Part shown: piece after piece, positions 34,401 to 40,818 of the stretch
How positions within the stretch are numbered: position 1 is the stretch's first letter
How the letters are laid out: each line of letters opens with the position of its first letter
DNA from: Pseudomonadota bacterium
GTDB lineage: Bacteria; Pseudomonadota; Gammaproteobacteria; Burkholderiales; Burkholderiaceae_C
NCBI GenBank assembly: GCA_018241265.1
Contig: JAFEEF010000058.1
Location: forward strand, 1 to 52,020
Direction of reading: 5' to 3'
Length of the DNA: 52,020 bases
The notes under the pieces: model-generated
Seen by the model: the letters and a program-made list of their open reading frames with translations, nothing else
Database searches by the model: none
Told to the model about the DNA's origin: nothing
Position numbers and translations under genes: made by a program

Positions 34401-37150
34401 ACCTGCGCCGACGTCAGCGCGGCGTTCTGCGCGGTCGTCAGCGCGTCGAGGCTCGCGGTCGCCATCGAGGCGATCTGCGCGGTCATCAGGCCGGCGACCT
34501 GGGTCGTCGTCAGCGACGCGATCTCGGTCGTCGTCAACGCGCCGATCTGCGCCGTGGTCCAGCCGCGCAGCGCGGTCGTGCCGATCACGGCCAGGTCGGC
34601 GGTTTCGAGCGCGGCGATCTGGGCGGTCGTGAACGAGCCGACCTGGCTGCTGGTCAGCGCGACGAACTGCGCGGTGGTCAGCGCATCGAGCGAACCGGTG
34701 GCGAGCGCGGCGACCTGCGCCGTCGTCAGGTTGGCGATCTGCGCCGTCGTCAGCGCCGCCATCTCGGTGGTCGTGAGGCTGCCGAGCTGCGTCGTCGTCA
34801 GCGCGCGCAGCGCGGCCGTGCCGATGGCGCGGAGGTCGTTGGTCTCGAGCGCCGCGAGCTGCGACGTCGTCAGGCCGGCGACCTGGGTCGACGACAGCGC
34901 GCCCGCCTGGGCGGTGGTCAGCGCGACGACCTCGGTCGTCGTGAGCGCGCCGATCTGGGTCGAGCCCAGGCCGGCGAAGGTGGCGGTCGTGATCGCGGCC
35001 AGGTCGGCCGTCTCGAGCGCGGCCACCTGCGTGGTCGTGAGGCTGGCGAGCTGCGCCGAGGTCAGCGCGGCGTACTGCGCCGTGACCAGCGCGTCGAGGT
35101 TGGTCGTCGACAGCGACGCGAGCTGCGCGGTCATCAGCGCGGCCACTTGCGTCGTCGTCAGCGCGGCCATCTCCGTCGTCGTCAGCGCGTTCACCTGCGC
35201 GGTCGACAGCGCCCGCAGCGTGTTGGTGGCCAGTGCCCGCAGGTCGCTGGTTTCGAGCGCGGCCACGCTGGTCGTCGTGAGGCCGGCGGCCTGGGCGCTG
35301 GTCAGCGCGGCGGCCTGCGCGGTCGTGAACGCCACGACTTCGGTGGTCGTCAGCGCAGCGAGCTGCGCGGTGGTCAGCGCGGCGACGTTGTTGGTGGTCA
35401 GCGCCGCCAGGTCGGCGGTCTCGAGCGCCGCGACCTGCGTGGTCGTGAGATTGGCGACCTGCGCGCTGGTGAGCGCGGCGTACTGGGCCGTGACGAGCGC
35501 ATCGAGGCTGGTCGTCGACAGGGAGGCGAGCTGCGTCGTCGTCAGGTTCGCGACCTGCGAGGTCGTCAACGCGGCGACTTCGGTCGTCGTCAACGCACCG
35601 AGCTGGGTGCTCGACAGCGTGCGCAGCGTGGCGGTCGCGATGGCGCGCAGGTCGGCGGTGCCGAGGGCCGCGATGGACGCCGTCGTCAGGCCCGCGGCCT
35701 GGGTCGATCCGAGTGCGGCCGCTTGCGCGGTCGTCAGTGCATTGACTTCGGCGGTCGTCAGCGCGCCGAGCTGGGTCGAGCTCAGCGCCGCGATGTTGCC
35801 GGTCGTCAGCGCCGCGAGGTCGGCGGTCTCGAGGGCCGCGACCTGGGTCGTGGTCAGTGCGCCGACCTGGGCGCTGCCGAGCGCGGCGTACTGCGCCGTC
35901 GTCAGGGCATCCAGGCTCGTCGTCGTCAGCGACGCGAGTTGCGACGTCGCCAGGCCCGCGACCTGCGCGGTCGTCAGCGCGGCCAGTTCGGTCGTCGTCA
36001 GCGCGGCGATCTGCGCCGTCGTCCAGCCGCGCAGCGCGGCGGTGCCGAAGGTGCGCAGGTCGTTCGTTTCGAGCGCCGCGATCTGCGCGGTCGTCAGGCT
36101 GTCGACCTGGGCCGACGTCATCGCCGCGAACTGCGCGGTCGTGAAGGAATCGAGGTCGCCGGTCGTCATCGACGCGAGCTGCGTCGTCGTCAAGCCGGCC
36201 ACCTGCGTCGTCGTCAGCGACGACAGTTCGGTCGTCGTCAGCGCGGCGATCTGCGCGGTCGAGAAGTTGCGCAGCGCTGCCGTCGACAGCGCGCGCAGGT
36301 CGTTCGTTTCCAAGGCCGCGACACCCGCGGTCGTCAGGCCGGCCACCTGCGTCGAGCCGAGCGCGGCCGCTTGCGCGGTGGTCAGCGCGACCACTTCATC
36401 GGTCGTCAGCGCGCCGATCTGGGTCGAGCCGAGCGCGACGATCTGCGCGGTCTTCAGCGACGCGAGGTCCGCGGTCTGCAGGTTGGCGACCTGGGTCGTC
36501 GTCAGGCTGCCGATCTGGCCGCTGGTCAGCGCGCCGTATTGAGCGGTCGTGAGCGCGTCGAGGTTGGTCGTCGACAGGGAGCTGATCTGCGCCGTCGTCA
36601 GCCCGGCGACCTGGACCGTCGTCAGCGCAGCCATCTCGGTCGTCGTCAGCGCGGCGATCTGCGCGGTGGTCATCGCGCGCAGCGCGTTGGTGCCGAGCGC
36701 CGCGAGGTCGGCGGTCTCGAGGTGCGCCACCTGCGTCGTCGTCAGCGAGCCGACCTGGTTGGTGTTGAGCGCCGCGAACTGCGCCGTCGTCATCGCGTCC
36801 AGCCCGGTCGTGTTCAGCGAGCTGAGCTGCGCGGTCGACAGCGCGCCGAGCTGCAGCGTCGTCAGCGCCGGCATCTGCGACGTCGTCAGCGCATTGATCT
36901 GCGTCGTCGACAGCGCGTGGATCGCATTCGTGTTGAAGGCGCGCAAGTCGGCCGTCTCGAACGCGGCGACCTGCGTGGTCGAGAGGATCGAGATGCCCGT
37001 CGTCGTGATCACCGCGGACTGGGCCGTCGTCAGCGCCTGGATCTGCGCCGTCGTGAAGGCTTGCCAGTCGGTCGTCGTCAACGCGGCGATCGTCGTCGTG
37101 GACAGCGCGGCGATCTGGCTCGTCGACAGCGAGGTGATGATGGTCGTCAT
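28403..37150 (-). CDS. Giant octapeptide-repeat exoprotein with calcium-binding C-terminal domain
   Basis: The 2915-residue protein begins MTTIITSLSTSQIAAL. Residues 1-2672 are exactly 334 uninterrupted octapeptides of consensus [ST]-T-x-[QED]-[VIL]-x-[AGS]-L. Residues 2673-2915 form a different domain rich in Asp/Asn/Gly, with loops such as LDLDGNGVH, IDLNHNGKIDNGGELFG, YDSNHDHKLT and WVDANHDGISEKGEL, i.e. EF-hand/dockerin-like calcium sites common in type I secreted proteins. No signal peptide and no Cys is visible, and the repeat part has almost no Lys; absence of a Sec signal fits export by the type I system encoded at 1987-6983. The start at 37150 follows a GAGGGA ribosome-binding site; an in-frame Met 33 codons upstream lies in non-repeat sequence. 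A FliA-type promoter precedes it. Function is unknown; a surface, sheath or adhesin role is inference. Confidence 0.88.
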   Translation of the reverse strand: MTTIITSLSTSQIAALSTTTIAALTTTDWQAFTTAQIQALTTAQSAVITTTGISILSTTQVAAFETADLRAFNTNAIHALSTTQINALTTSQMPALTTLQLGALSTAQLSSLNTTGLDAMTTAQFAALNTNQVGSLTTTQVAHLETADLAALGTNALRAMTTAQIAALTTTEMAALTTVQVAGLTTAQISSLSTTNLDALTTAQYGALTSGQIGSLTTTQVANLQTADLASLKTAQIVALGSTQIGALTTDEVVALTTAQAAALGSTQVAGLTTAGVAALETNDLRALSTAALRNFSTAQIAALTTTELSSLTTTQVAGLTTTQLASMTTGDLDSFTTAQFAAMTSAQVDSLTTAQIAALETNDLRTFGTAALRGWTTAQIAALTTTELAALTTAQVAGLATSQLASLTTTSLDALTTAQYAALGSAQVGALTTTQVAALETADLAALTTGNIAALSSTQLGALTTAEVNALTTAQAAALGSTQAAGLTTASIAALGTADLRAIATATLRTLSSTQLGALTTTEVAALTTSQVANLTTTQLASLSTTSLDALVTAQYAALTSAQVANLTTTQVAALETADLAALTTNNVAALTTAQLAALTTTEVVAFTTAQAAALTSAQAAGLTTTSVAALETSDLRALATNTLRALSTAQVNALTTTEMAALTTTQVAALMTAQLASLSTTNLDALVTAQYAALTSAQLASLTTTQVAALETADLAAITTATFAGLGSTQIGALTTTEVVALTTAQAGALSSTQVAGLTTSQLAALETNDLRAIGTAALRALTTTQLGSLTTTEMAALTTAQIANLTTAQVAALATGSLDALTTAQFVALTSSQVGSFTTAQIAALETADLAVIGTTALRGWTTAQIGALTTTEIASLTTTQVAGLMTAQIASMATASLDALTTAQNAALTSAQVAGLTTAQVAALETADLAAITTAAFAGLSSTQLGALTTAEVAALTTAQAAAITSTQVAGLTTASIAAMTTSDLAAVNTNALRALSTTQLAALTTTELASLTTAQVANLTTAQVASLATASLDALTTAQYVALTSAQVGAFTTTQIAALETADLAVIGTNGLRALSTAQLAAFTTTEMAALTTTQVAGLMTSQVASLSTANLDALGTAQYVALTTAQLASLTTTQIAALETADLAALGTTQFIALGSTQLGSLTTTEVAALTTAQAAAMTSAQVAGLTTAGLAAMTTSDLAAVNTNALRALSTTQLAALTTTEIAALTTAQVASLTTAQVASLATASLDALTTAQSAALTSAQVAGLTTTQVAALETADLAALTTAAFVALGSTQLAALTTTEVAALTTAQAAAMTSTQVAGLTTAGVAAMTTSDLAVLNTNALRALTTTQLAALTTTELASLTTAQVANLTTAQVASLATASLDALTTAQYAALTTAEVSAFTTTQIAALETADLAAIGTAALRGWTTAQIAALTTTEMAALTTAQVANLMTAQVASLSTANLDALGTAQYVALTTAQLAGLTTAQIAALETADLAALTTAQFVALGSTQLGALTTTEVAALTTAQAAAMTSAQVAGLTTAGIAAMTTSDLAAINTNALRALSTTQLAALTTTEVASLTTTQVANLTTAQVASLATASLDALTTAQYVALTSAQVGAFTTTQIAALETADLAVIGTNGLRALSTAQLAAFTTTEMAALTTTQVAGLMTSQVASLSTANLDALGTAQYVALTTAQLASLTTTQIAALETADLAALGTTQFIALGSTQLGSLTTTEVAALTTAQAAAMTSAQVAGLTTAGMAALDTADLAAMNTGALRALSTAQLAALTTSEMAALTTAQVASLLTAQVATLSTTNLDALTTAQYAALTSAQVAGLTTTQVAALETADLAALTTASFVALGSTALGALTTSEVAALTTAQAAAMTSTQVAGLTTASIAALTTSDLAVVNTNALRALTTTQLAALTTTEMAALTTTQIANLTTAQVASLATSSLDALTTAQYAALTTAQVAGLTTTQVAALETADLAAITTASFVALGSTALGALTTTEVTALTTAQAAAMTSTQVAGLTTAGIAAMETADLAAINTNTLRALSTAQLAALTTTEIASLTTNQVANLTTTQVASLATDSLDAFTTAQFVALTSSQIGAFTTAQIAALETADLAVIGTSEMRGWTTAQIAALTTTEIASLTTTQVAGLTTTQVNSLATSSLDALTTAQFAALGSAQIASLTTTQVAALETADLAAITTAAFVALSSTQLGALTTTEVAALTTAQAAAITSAQVTGLTTAGIAAMTTSDLAVVNTNALRALSTTQLAALTTTEIASLTTTQAAGLTTAQIASLATDSLDALTTAQYAALTSAQVGAFTTTQIAALETADLAALNTTQFRAFGSAQIAALTTTELVAITTAQAASLTTAQAAGLTTAQMAAFETNDLHALTTAAILALTTTQFDALTTTQLPAFGTAQIAALSAAQIASLTTSQIDAFTTAQYGALSSTQVAGITTTQIGALETADLAAITTSAFVGLTTAQIVALTTYEIAALTTAQAAAFTTAQLNAMTTTEIAALQTSDLTAIHTAPLAALTTDQFNAFTTTQLVALTTAQMTAFTTTQIASLNTTSLNALTTTQFAALTTNDVAHLTTTQVAALNTNDIVAFTTLQVTGLTTDQIAALTTTQVVALETADIAAMSMTQASAFTTADIGVMSGPQLDALHAISPIVLDLDGNGVHTLSAANGVNFDVANTGHAGKVGWVSSTDGLLAIDLNHNGKIDNGGELFGAGTLNAQGQRVGNGYAAMALYDSNHDHKLTAADAHFKDLVVWVDANHDGISEKGELHSLASLGIVELDLNATASTATDHGNLLGLVSGYKTADGKTHEMADVWFSKDTTPAAPAADAKPALHVSDLLAAPAHDLLAAAQGTAVPHASPAYVPPSVHDAAINIAHLLPKDDEHRHLPLI
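31965..32370 (-). repeat. Recently duplicated segment, copy 1
   Basis: This stretch is nearly identical at the DNA level to the one 1704 bp away at 33669-34074, with only a handful of substitutions over about 400 bp and about 200 bp with none. The offset equals 71 octads, i.e. a whole number of 7- and 10-unit blocks (27+17+27). Most other units share only their protein consensus. Confidence 0.8.
33669..34074 (-). repeat. Recently duplicated segment, copy 2
   Basis: This is the partner of the segment at 31965-32370. Synonymous differences are few (for example one T/C at the end of GCGGCCAT and one C/T in GCGCGC/GTGCGC contexts), so the exchange or duplication is recent compared with the rest of the array, or the copies are being homogenised. 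Confidence 0.8.
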
Positions 37151-37275
37151 GGGTCGATTCCCTCGAAACGGATCCGGTAGCGATGAGCGGCGCCGCGAGG
37201 CGGCGCGCGCGAAACAGGCATAGGAAGGCGCGGACGGCCGGTCCGGCACGACGCGCTTCCACTCGACTAGCGGCC

Positions 37276-37302
37276 TTATCGGTGCGAACCCGGGGGTCTT
37301 GA
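37276..37302 (-). promoter_or_regulatory. FliA (sigma-28) type promoter of the giant gene
   Basis: Read on the minus strand the site is TCAAG-N14-ACCGATAA, against TCAAG-N14-GCCGATA in Pseudomonas and TAAAGTTT-N11-GCCGATAA in enterobacteria: one mismatch in the -10 element. The implied start of transcription lies about 120 bases before the ATG at 37150. fliA is encoded in this window at 43272. The remainder of the 340-base divergent gap (37151-37490) shows no other promoter I can support, including none of clear sigma-54 type for flhB. Confidence 0.72.
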
Positions 37303-37490
37303 GCGCGCGTCCTGCTTAGTGGCGGATGGATTTGGCATTCCGCGCCGGCCGCGGCGTGCGCCAGGTCACGGATCGACCGGTCGGGACGTGCCGGAACGGC
37401 AAATGGGCCGGCTTCACCCCTCACCTCCGGCTCAAGTCGCGCGGCCGTCCCGGAACAATTCCGGCAAGCCCTTACGGGGCGTTCCACGCC

Positions 37491-38633
37491 ATGGCCGAGT
37501 CCAATTCCCAAGACAAGAACCTGCCAGCCTCGCAGCGCAAGCTGAGCAAGGCGCGCGAAGAAGGCCAGATCCCGCGATCGCGCGATCTGGGGCACTTCTT
37601 CGCGATCGCGGTCGGCGGCGGCGTGCTGGTCGCGCTCGCGCCGCTGGCGGCGAGCTGGATGCAACGGCTGCTCGCCGGCGGACTGCGCTTCGATGCGGCG
37701 ATGGTGCAGCGGCCGGAAGCGATGGGCGAGCGGCTCGTCGGCCTGGTCGGCGAGATGCTGCTGACGGTGTTGCCGTTCGGCTTGCTGATGGCCGCGGTCG
37801 GCGTCGTCGGCACGCTCGCGATCGGCGGCTGGACCTTCACGCTCAAGCCGGTCATGCCGAAGTTCGACAAGCTCAACCCGGTGTCGGGGCTGGCGAACCT
37901 GATCTCGAAGGACCGGCTGTTCGATGCCGGCAAGGGAACCGTGCTGGCGCTGGTGCTGTCGGCGATCGGCGCCTACTACCTGAAGAACCACGTCGAGGCG
38001 TTCGCCGGGCTGCAGGCGCTGGCGCTGCCGCAGGCGATTGCCCAGGCCGGCCGCACGATGCTCGGCGGGCTCGGCCTCGTGCTGCTGGCGCTCGGCGTCG
38101 TCGCGCTGGTCGATGCGCCGTGGCAGCGCTTCCGCCACCTGCAGCGGCTCAAGATGAGCCACCAGGAAGTCAAGGAAGAGCACAAGGAAGCCGAAGGCAA
38201 CCAGGAGATCAAGGGCAAGATGCGCGCGCGCATGCGCGAGATGACGCAGCGCCGGATGATCGCCGCGATCCCGAAGGCCGACCTCGTCGTGATGAACCCG
38301 ACCCACTACGCGGTCGCGCTCAAGTACGACGGCGGGCAGATGGTCGCGCCCAAGGTGGTCGCCAAGGGCGCCGACCTGATGGCGATGCGCATCCGCGACA
38401 TCGCGAAAGACTCCAAGGTGCCGGTGCTGCAGGCGCCGGTGCTGGCGCGGGCCCTCTATGCCCACGCCGAGCTCGACCGCGAGATCCCGGCGGCGCTGTT
38501 CGGCGCCGTGGCCCAGGTGCTCGCCTACGTCTACCAGCTCCGCGCCGCGATGAAGGGCGACGCGCCCGCGCCGGGTGCGCTGCCGGTGCTCGACGTGCCG
38601 CCGGAACTCGACCCGCACGCGGCCGCCGCGTGA
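37491..38633 (+). CDS. flhB: Flagellar export apparatus protein FlhB
   Basis: FlhB is the substrate-specificity switch of the flagellar type III secretion gate. The 380-residue protein has the family start MAESNSQDKNLPASQRKLSKAREEGQIPRSR split over the N-terminal cytoplasmic segment, four membrane helices (about 30-210) and a cytoplasmic domain with the autocleavage motif NPTH at about residue 269, in VVMNPTHYAVALKYD. A QAPVLARALYAHAELDREIP region follows. The ATG at 37491 gives the conserved start; the frame is open further upstream without conservation. The gene is divergent from the giant repeat gene. Confidence 0.96.
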   Translation: MAESNSQDKNLPASQRKLSKAREEGQIPRSRDLGHFFAIAVGGGVLVALAPLAASWMQRLLAGGLRFDAAMVQRPEAMGERLVGLVGEMLLTVLPFGLLMAAVGVVGTLAIGGWTFTLKPVMPKFDKLNPVSGLANLISKDRLFDAGKGTVLALVLSAIGAYYLKNHVEAFAGLQALALPQAIAQAGRTMLGGLGLVLLALGVVALVDAPWQRFRHLQRLKMSHQEVKEEHKEAEGNQEIKGKMRARMREMTQRRMIAAIPKADLVVMNPTHYAVALKYDGGQMVAPKVVAKGADLMAMRIRDIAKDSKVPVLQAPVLARALYAHAELDREIPAALFGAVAQVLAYVYQLRAAMKGDAPAPGALPVLDVPPELDPHAAAA

Positions 38634-38661
38634 TGACCGCCAGCCGCAGAACGCTCGATCG

Positions 38662-40746
38662 ATGAATCCCGCTCTCGCCCAACTCAAGATCTGGCTCGGT
38701 CCGAACAGCAAGTCGCTGAAGGCGCTGCTCGCGCCGCTCGTCGTCGTGCTGATCCTCGCGATGATGGTGCTGCCGCTGCCGCCGTTCGCGCTGGACGCGC
38801 TCTTCACCTTCAACATCGCGGTCGCGCTGATGGTGATGATGGTCGCGGCCTACATGACCCGGCCGCTGGACTTCGCGGCGTTCCCGTCGGTGATCCTGCT
38901 GACGACCCTGCTGCGGCTGTCGCTCAACGTCGCGTCGACCCGGGTCGTGCTGCTGCAGGGCCACACCGGCGCCGGCGCGGCCGGCAAGGTGATCGAATCG
39001 TTCGGCCACTTCCTGATCGGCGGCAATTTCGCGGTCGGCTTGATCGTCTTCGCGATCCTCGTCGTGATCAATTTCGTGGTCGTCACGAAGGGTGCCGAAC
39101 GGATCGCCGAAGTCGGCGCGCGCTTCACCCTGGACGCGATGCCCGGCAAGCAGATGGCGATCGATGCCGAGATGAATGCCGGCCTGATCGACGAGAAGGA
39201 GGCGCGCCGGCGCCGCGCCGAGGTCGCCGAGGAAGCGGCCTTCTTCGGCTCGATGGACGGCGCCAGCAAGTACGTGCGCGGCGACGCGATGGCGGGCCTG
39301 CTGATCCTCTTCATCAGCATGGTCGGCGGCTTCATCATCGGCGTCGTGCAGCACGGCCTGTCGGCGGGCGACGCGGCCGACAGCTACATCCTGCTCGCGG
39401 TCGGCGATGCGCTGGTCGCGCAGATCCCGGCGCTCCTGATCTCGGTGGCGGCGGCGATGGTGGTGTCGCGCGTCGGCAAGGACCACGACGTCGGCAGCCA
39501 GATCTCCAAGCAGGTCTTCAATTCGCCGCGGGCGCTCGCGATCACGTCGGGCATCCTGGGCGCGCTCGGGATCATCCCGGGCATGCCGCACCTGCCCTTC
39601 ATCCTGCTGTCGGCCGGCATCGGCTACGGCGCCTGGAAGCTCAAGGACAGCATCGAGAGGGCCAAGGACGCGCCGCGCCCGCCGCCGCCGACGATCGAGC
39701 AGAACCCCGAGGCGAGCTGGGACGACCTGCAGCCGGTCGACACGCTCGGCCTGGAGGTCGGCTACCGGCTCATCCAGCTCGTCGACAAGAGCAAGGCGGG
39801 CGACCTGCTCACGCGGATCAAGGGCGTGCGCAAGAAGTTCGCGCAGGACGTCGGCTTCCTGCCGCCGCCGGTGCACATCCGCGACAACCTCGAGCTCAAG
39901 CCGAGCGCCTACCGGCTCACGTTGCGCGGCGCCGTCGTGGGCGAAGGCGAGGCCTATCCGGGCATGCTGCTCGCGATCAACCCGGGCGGCGCGACCACCC
40001 AGCTGATCGGCACCAAGACCACCGATCCGGCGTTCGGCCTGCCCGCCGTCTGGATCGAGGAGCGCCAGCGAGAGTCAGCCCAAATGGCCGGATTTACGGT
40101 TGTTGATTGCACGACCGTGGTGGCCACCCATCTTTCACACTTGATGCAACTCCACGCGGCCAAGTTGCTCGGCCGCGTCGAGACCCAGCAGCTGGTCGAG
40201 CACGTGACCAAGCTGGCCCCGAAGCTCATCGAAGACGTAGTCCCGAAGATGGTAGGCATCGCCGCACTGCAAAAGGTTCTGCAGCTCCTCCTCGAGGAAG
40301 GCGTCCACATCCGCGACATGCGCTCGATCGTCGAGAGCCTGGCGGAATCGGCCGCGACGATCACCGATCCGGTCGAGCTGGCACGCCGCATCCGCGTCCA
40401 CCTGGCGCCGTCGATCGTGCAGCAGATCTACGGCGGCACGCGCGAGCTCGACGTCATCGCGCTCGAGCCCGAGCTCGAGCGGCTGGTGTCGCAAGCGCTC
40501 AATTCGCCGCACGGCGCAGCGCTCGATCCGGGCGTCGCCGAAGTGCTGACCAAGCGCGCCGCCGAGCTCGCCAAGCGCCAGGAAGACTTCGGCCTGCCGG
40601 CCTGCCTCCTGGTGCCCGACACGATCCGCGTGCAGATGGCACGCCTGCTGAAGCGTGCCGCGCCGCGCCTGCGCGTGCTCGGCCACAGCGAGATACCCGA
40701 GACGCATTCGATACGCATCGGTTCGGTCATCGGCGCAAATGCCTGA
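38662..40746 (+). CDS. flhA: Flagellar export apparatus protein FlhA
   Basis: FlhA forms the ring-shaped export gate through which flagellar subunits enter the channel. The 694-residue protein has about eight N-terminal membrane helices (residues ~25-315) and a large cytoplasmic domain. The FHIPEP signature is visible as ARFTLDAMPGKQMAID (about residues 153-168), followed by ARRRRAEVAEEAAFFGSMDG. Length and domain order match the family. It starts at ATG 38662, 28 bases after flhB. Confidence 0.97.
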   Translation: MNPALAQLKIWLGPNSKSLKALLAPLVVVLILAMMVLPLPPFALDALFTFNIAVALMVMMVAAYMTRPLDFAAFPSVILLTTLLRLSLNVASTRVVLLQGHTGAGAAGKVIESFGHFLIGGNFAVGLIVFAILVVINFVVVTKGAERIAEVGARFTLDAMPGKQMAIDAEMNAGLIDEKEARRRRAEVAEEAAFFGSMDGASKYVRGDAMAGLLILFISMVGGFIIGVVQHGLSAGDAADSYILLAVGDALVAQIPALLISVAAAMVVSRVGKDHDVGSQISKQVFNSPRALAITSGILGALGIIPGMPHLPFILLSAGIGYGAWKLKDSIERAKDAPRPPPPTIEQNPEASWDDLQPVDTLGLEVGYRLIQLVDKSKAGDLLTRIKGVRKKFAQDVGFLPPPVHIRDNLELKPSAYRLTLRGAVVGEGEAYPGMLLAINPGGATTQLIGTKTTDPAFGLPAVWIEERQRESAQMAGFTVVDCTTVVATHLSHLMQLHAAKLLGRVETQQLVEHVTKLAPKLIEDVVPKMVGIAALQKVLQLLLEEGVHIRDMRSIVESLAESAATITDPVELARRIRVHLAPSIVQQIYGGTRELDVIALEPELERLVSQALNSPHGAALDPGVAEVLTKRAAELAKRQEDFGLPACLLVPDTIRVQMARLLKRAAPRLRVLGHSEIPETHSIRIGSVIGANA

Positions 40747-40818
40747 CCCGAATGCCTGACGCGACCGCCTGACGCCGACCAGACCACCTGACTACCGCTC
40801 TACCACGGACCCATCGCC

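Larger units (their letters stand above)
29135..37150 (-). repeat. 334 in-phase 24-bp repeats encoding octapeptides
   Basis: The array spans 8016 bp, 334 times 24, without a single phase-breaking insertion or deletion from the start codon to the last unit. Units vary at the wobble and the x positions. A higher order is visible: units of the type [EG]TxDL[AR]A[LF] mark block boundaries and in the first quarter fall at units 9, 19, 29, 36, 46, 56, 63, 73 and 80, so blocks are either 10 or 7 octads long. The pattern implies growth by unequal exchange of whole blocks. Confidence 0.92.

Noticed and set aside
29135-37150. CRISPR array or satellite DNA
   Set aside because: The 24-bp periodicity has no constant repeat/variable spacer structure. 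Variation is mostly synonymous or follows the octapeptide consensus, so it is coding.
27749-37180. A 3143-codon open frame on the plus strand, opposite the giant gene, with Arg/Gly/Gln-rich repeats
   Set aside because: It is the antisense reading of a GC-rich 24-bp repeat that happens to lack stop codons in several frames. It has no recognisable domain, runs out of phase into pcm and OsmC sequence, and its composition is that typical of antisense frames.
28403-37249. Earlier in-frame start of the giant gene at 37249
   Set aside because: The additional 33 residues are Arg/Pro/Ser-rich and outside the octad pattern, whereas the octad phase starts exactly at the ATG at 37150, which also has a good GAGGGA ribosome-binding site.
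37319-38665. Alternative longer frames around flhB
   Set aside because: Only the frame starting at 37491 carries the FlhB family sequence including NPTH; the others are shadow frames.
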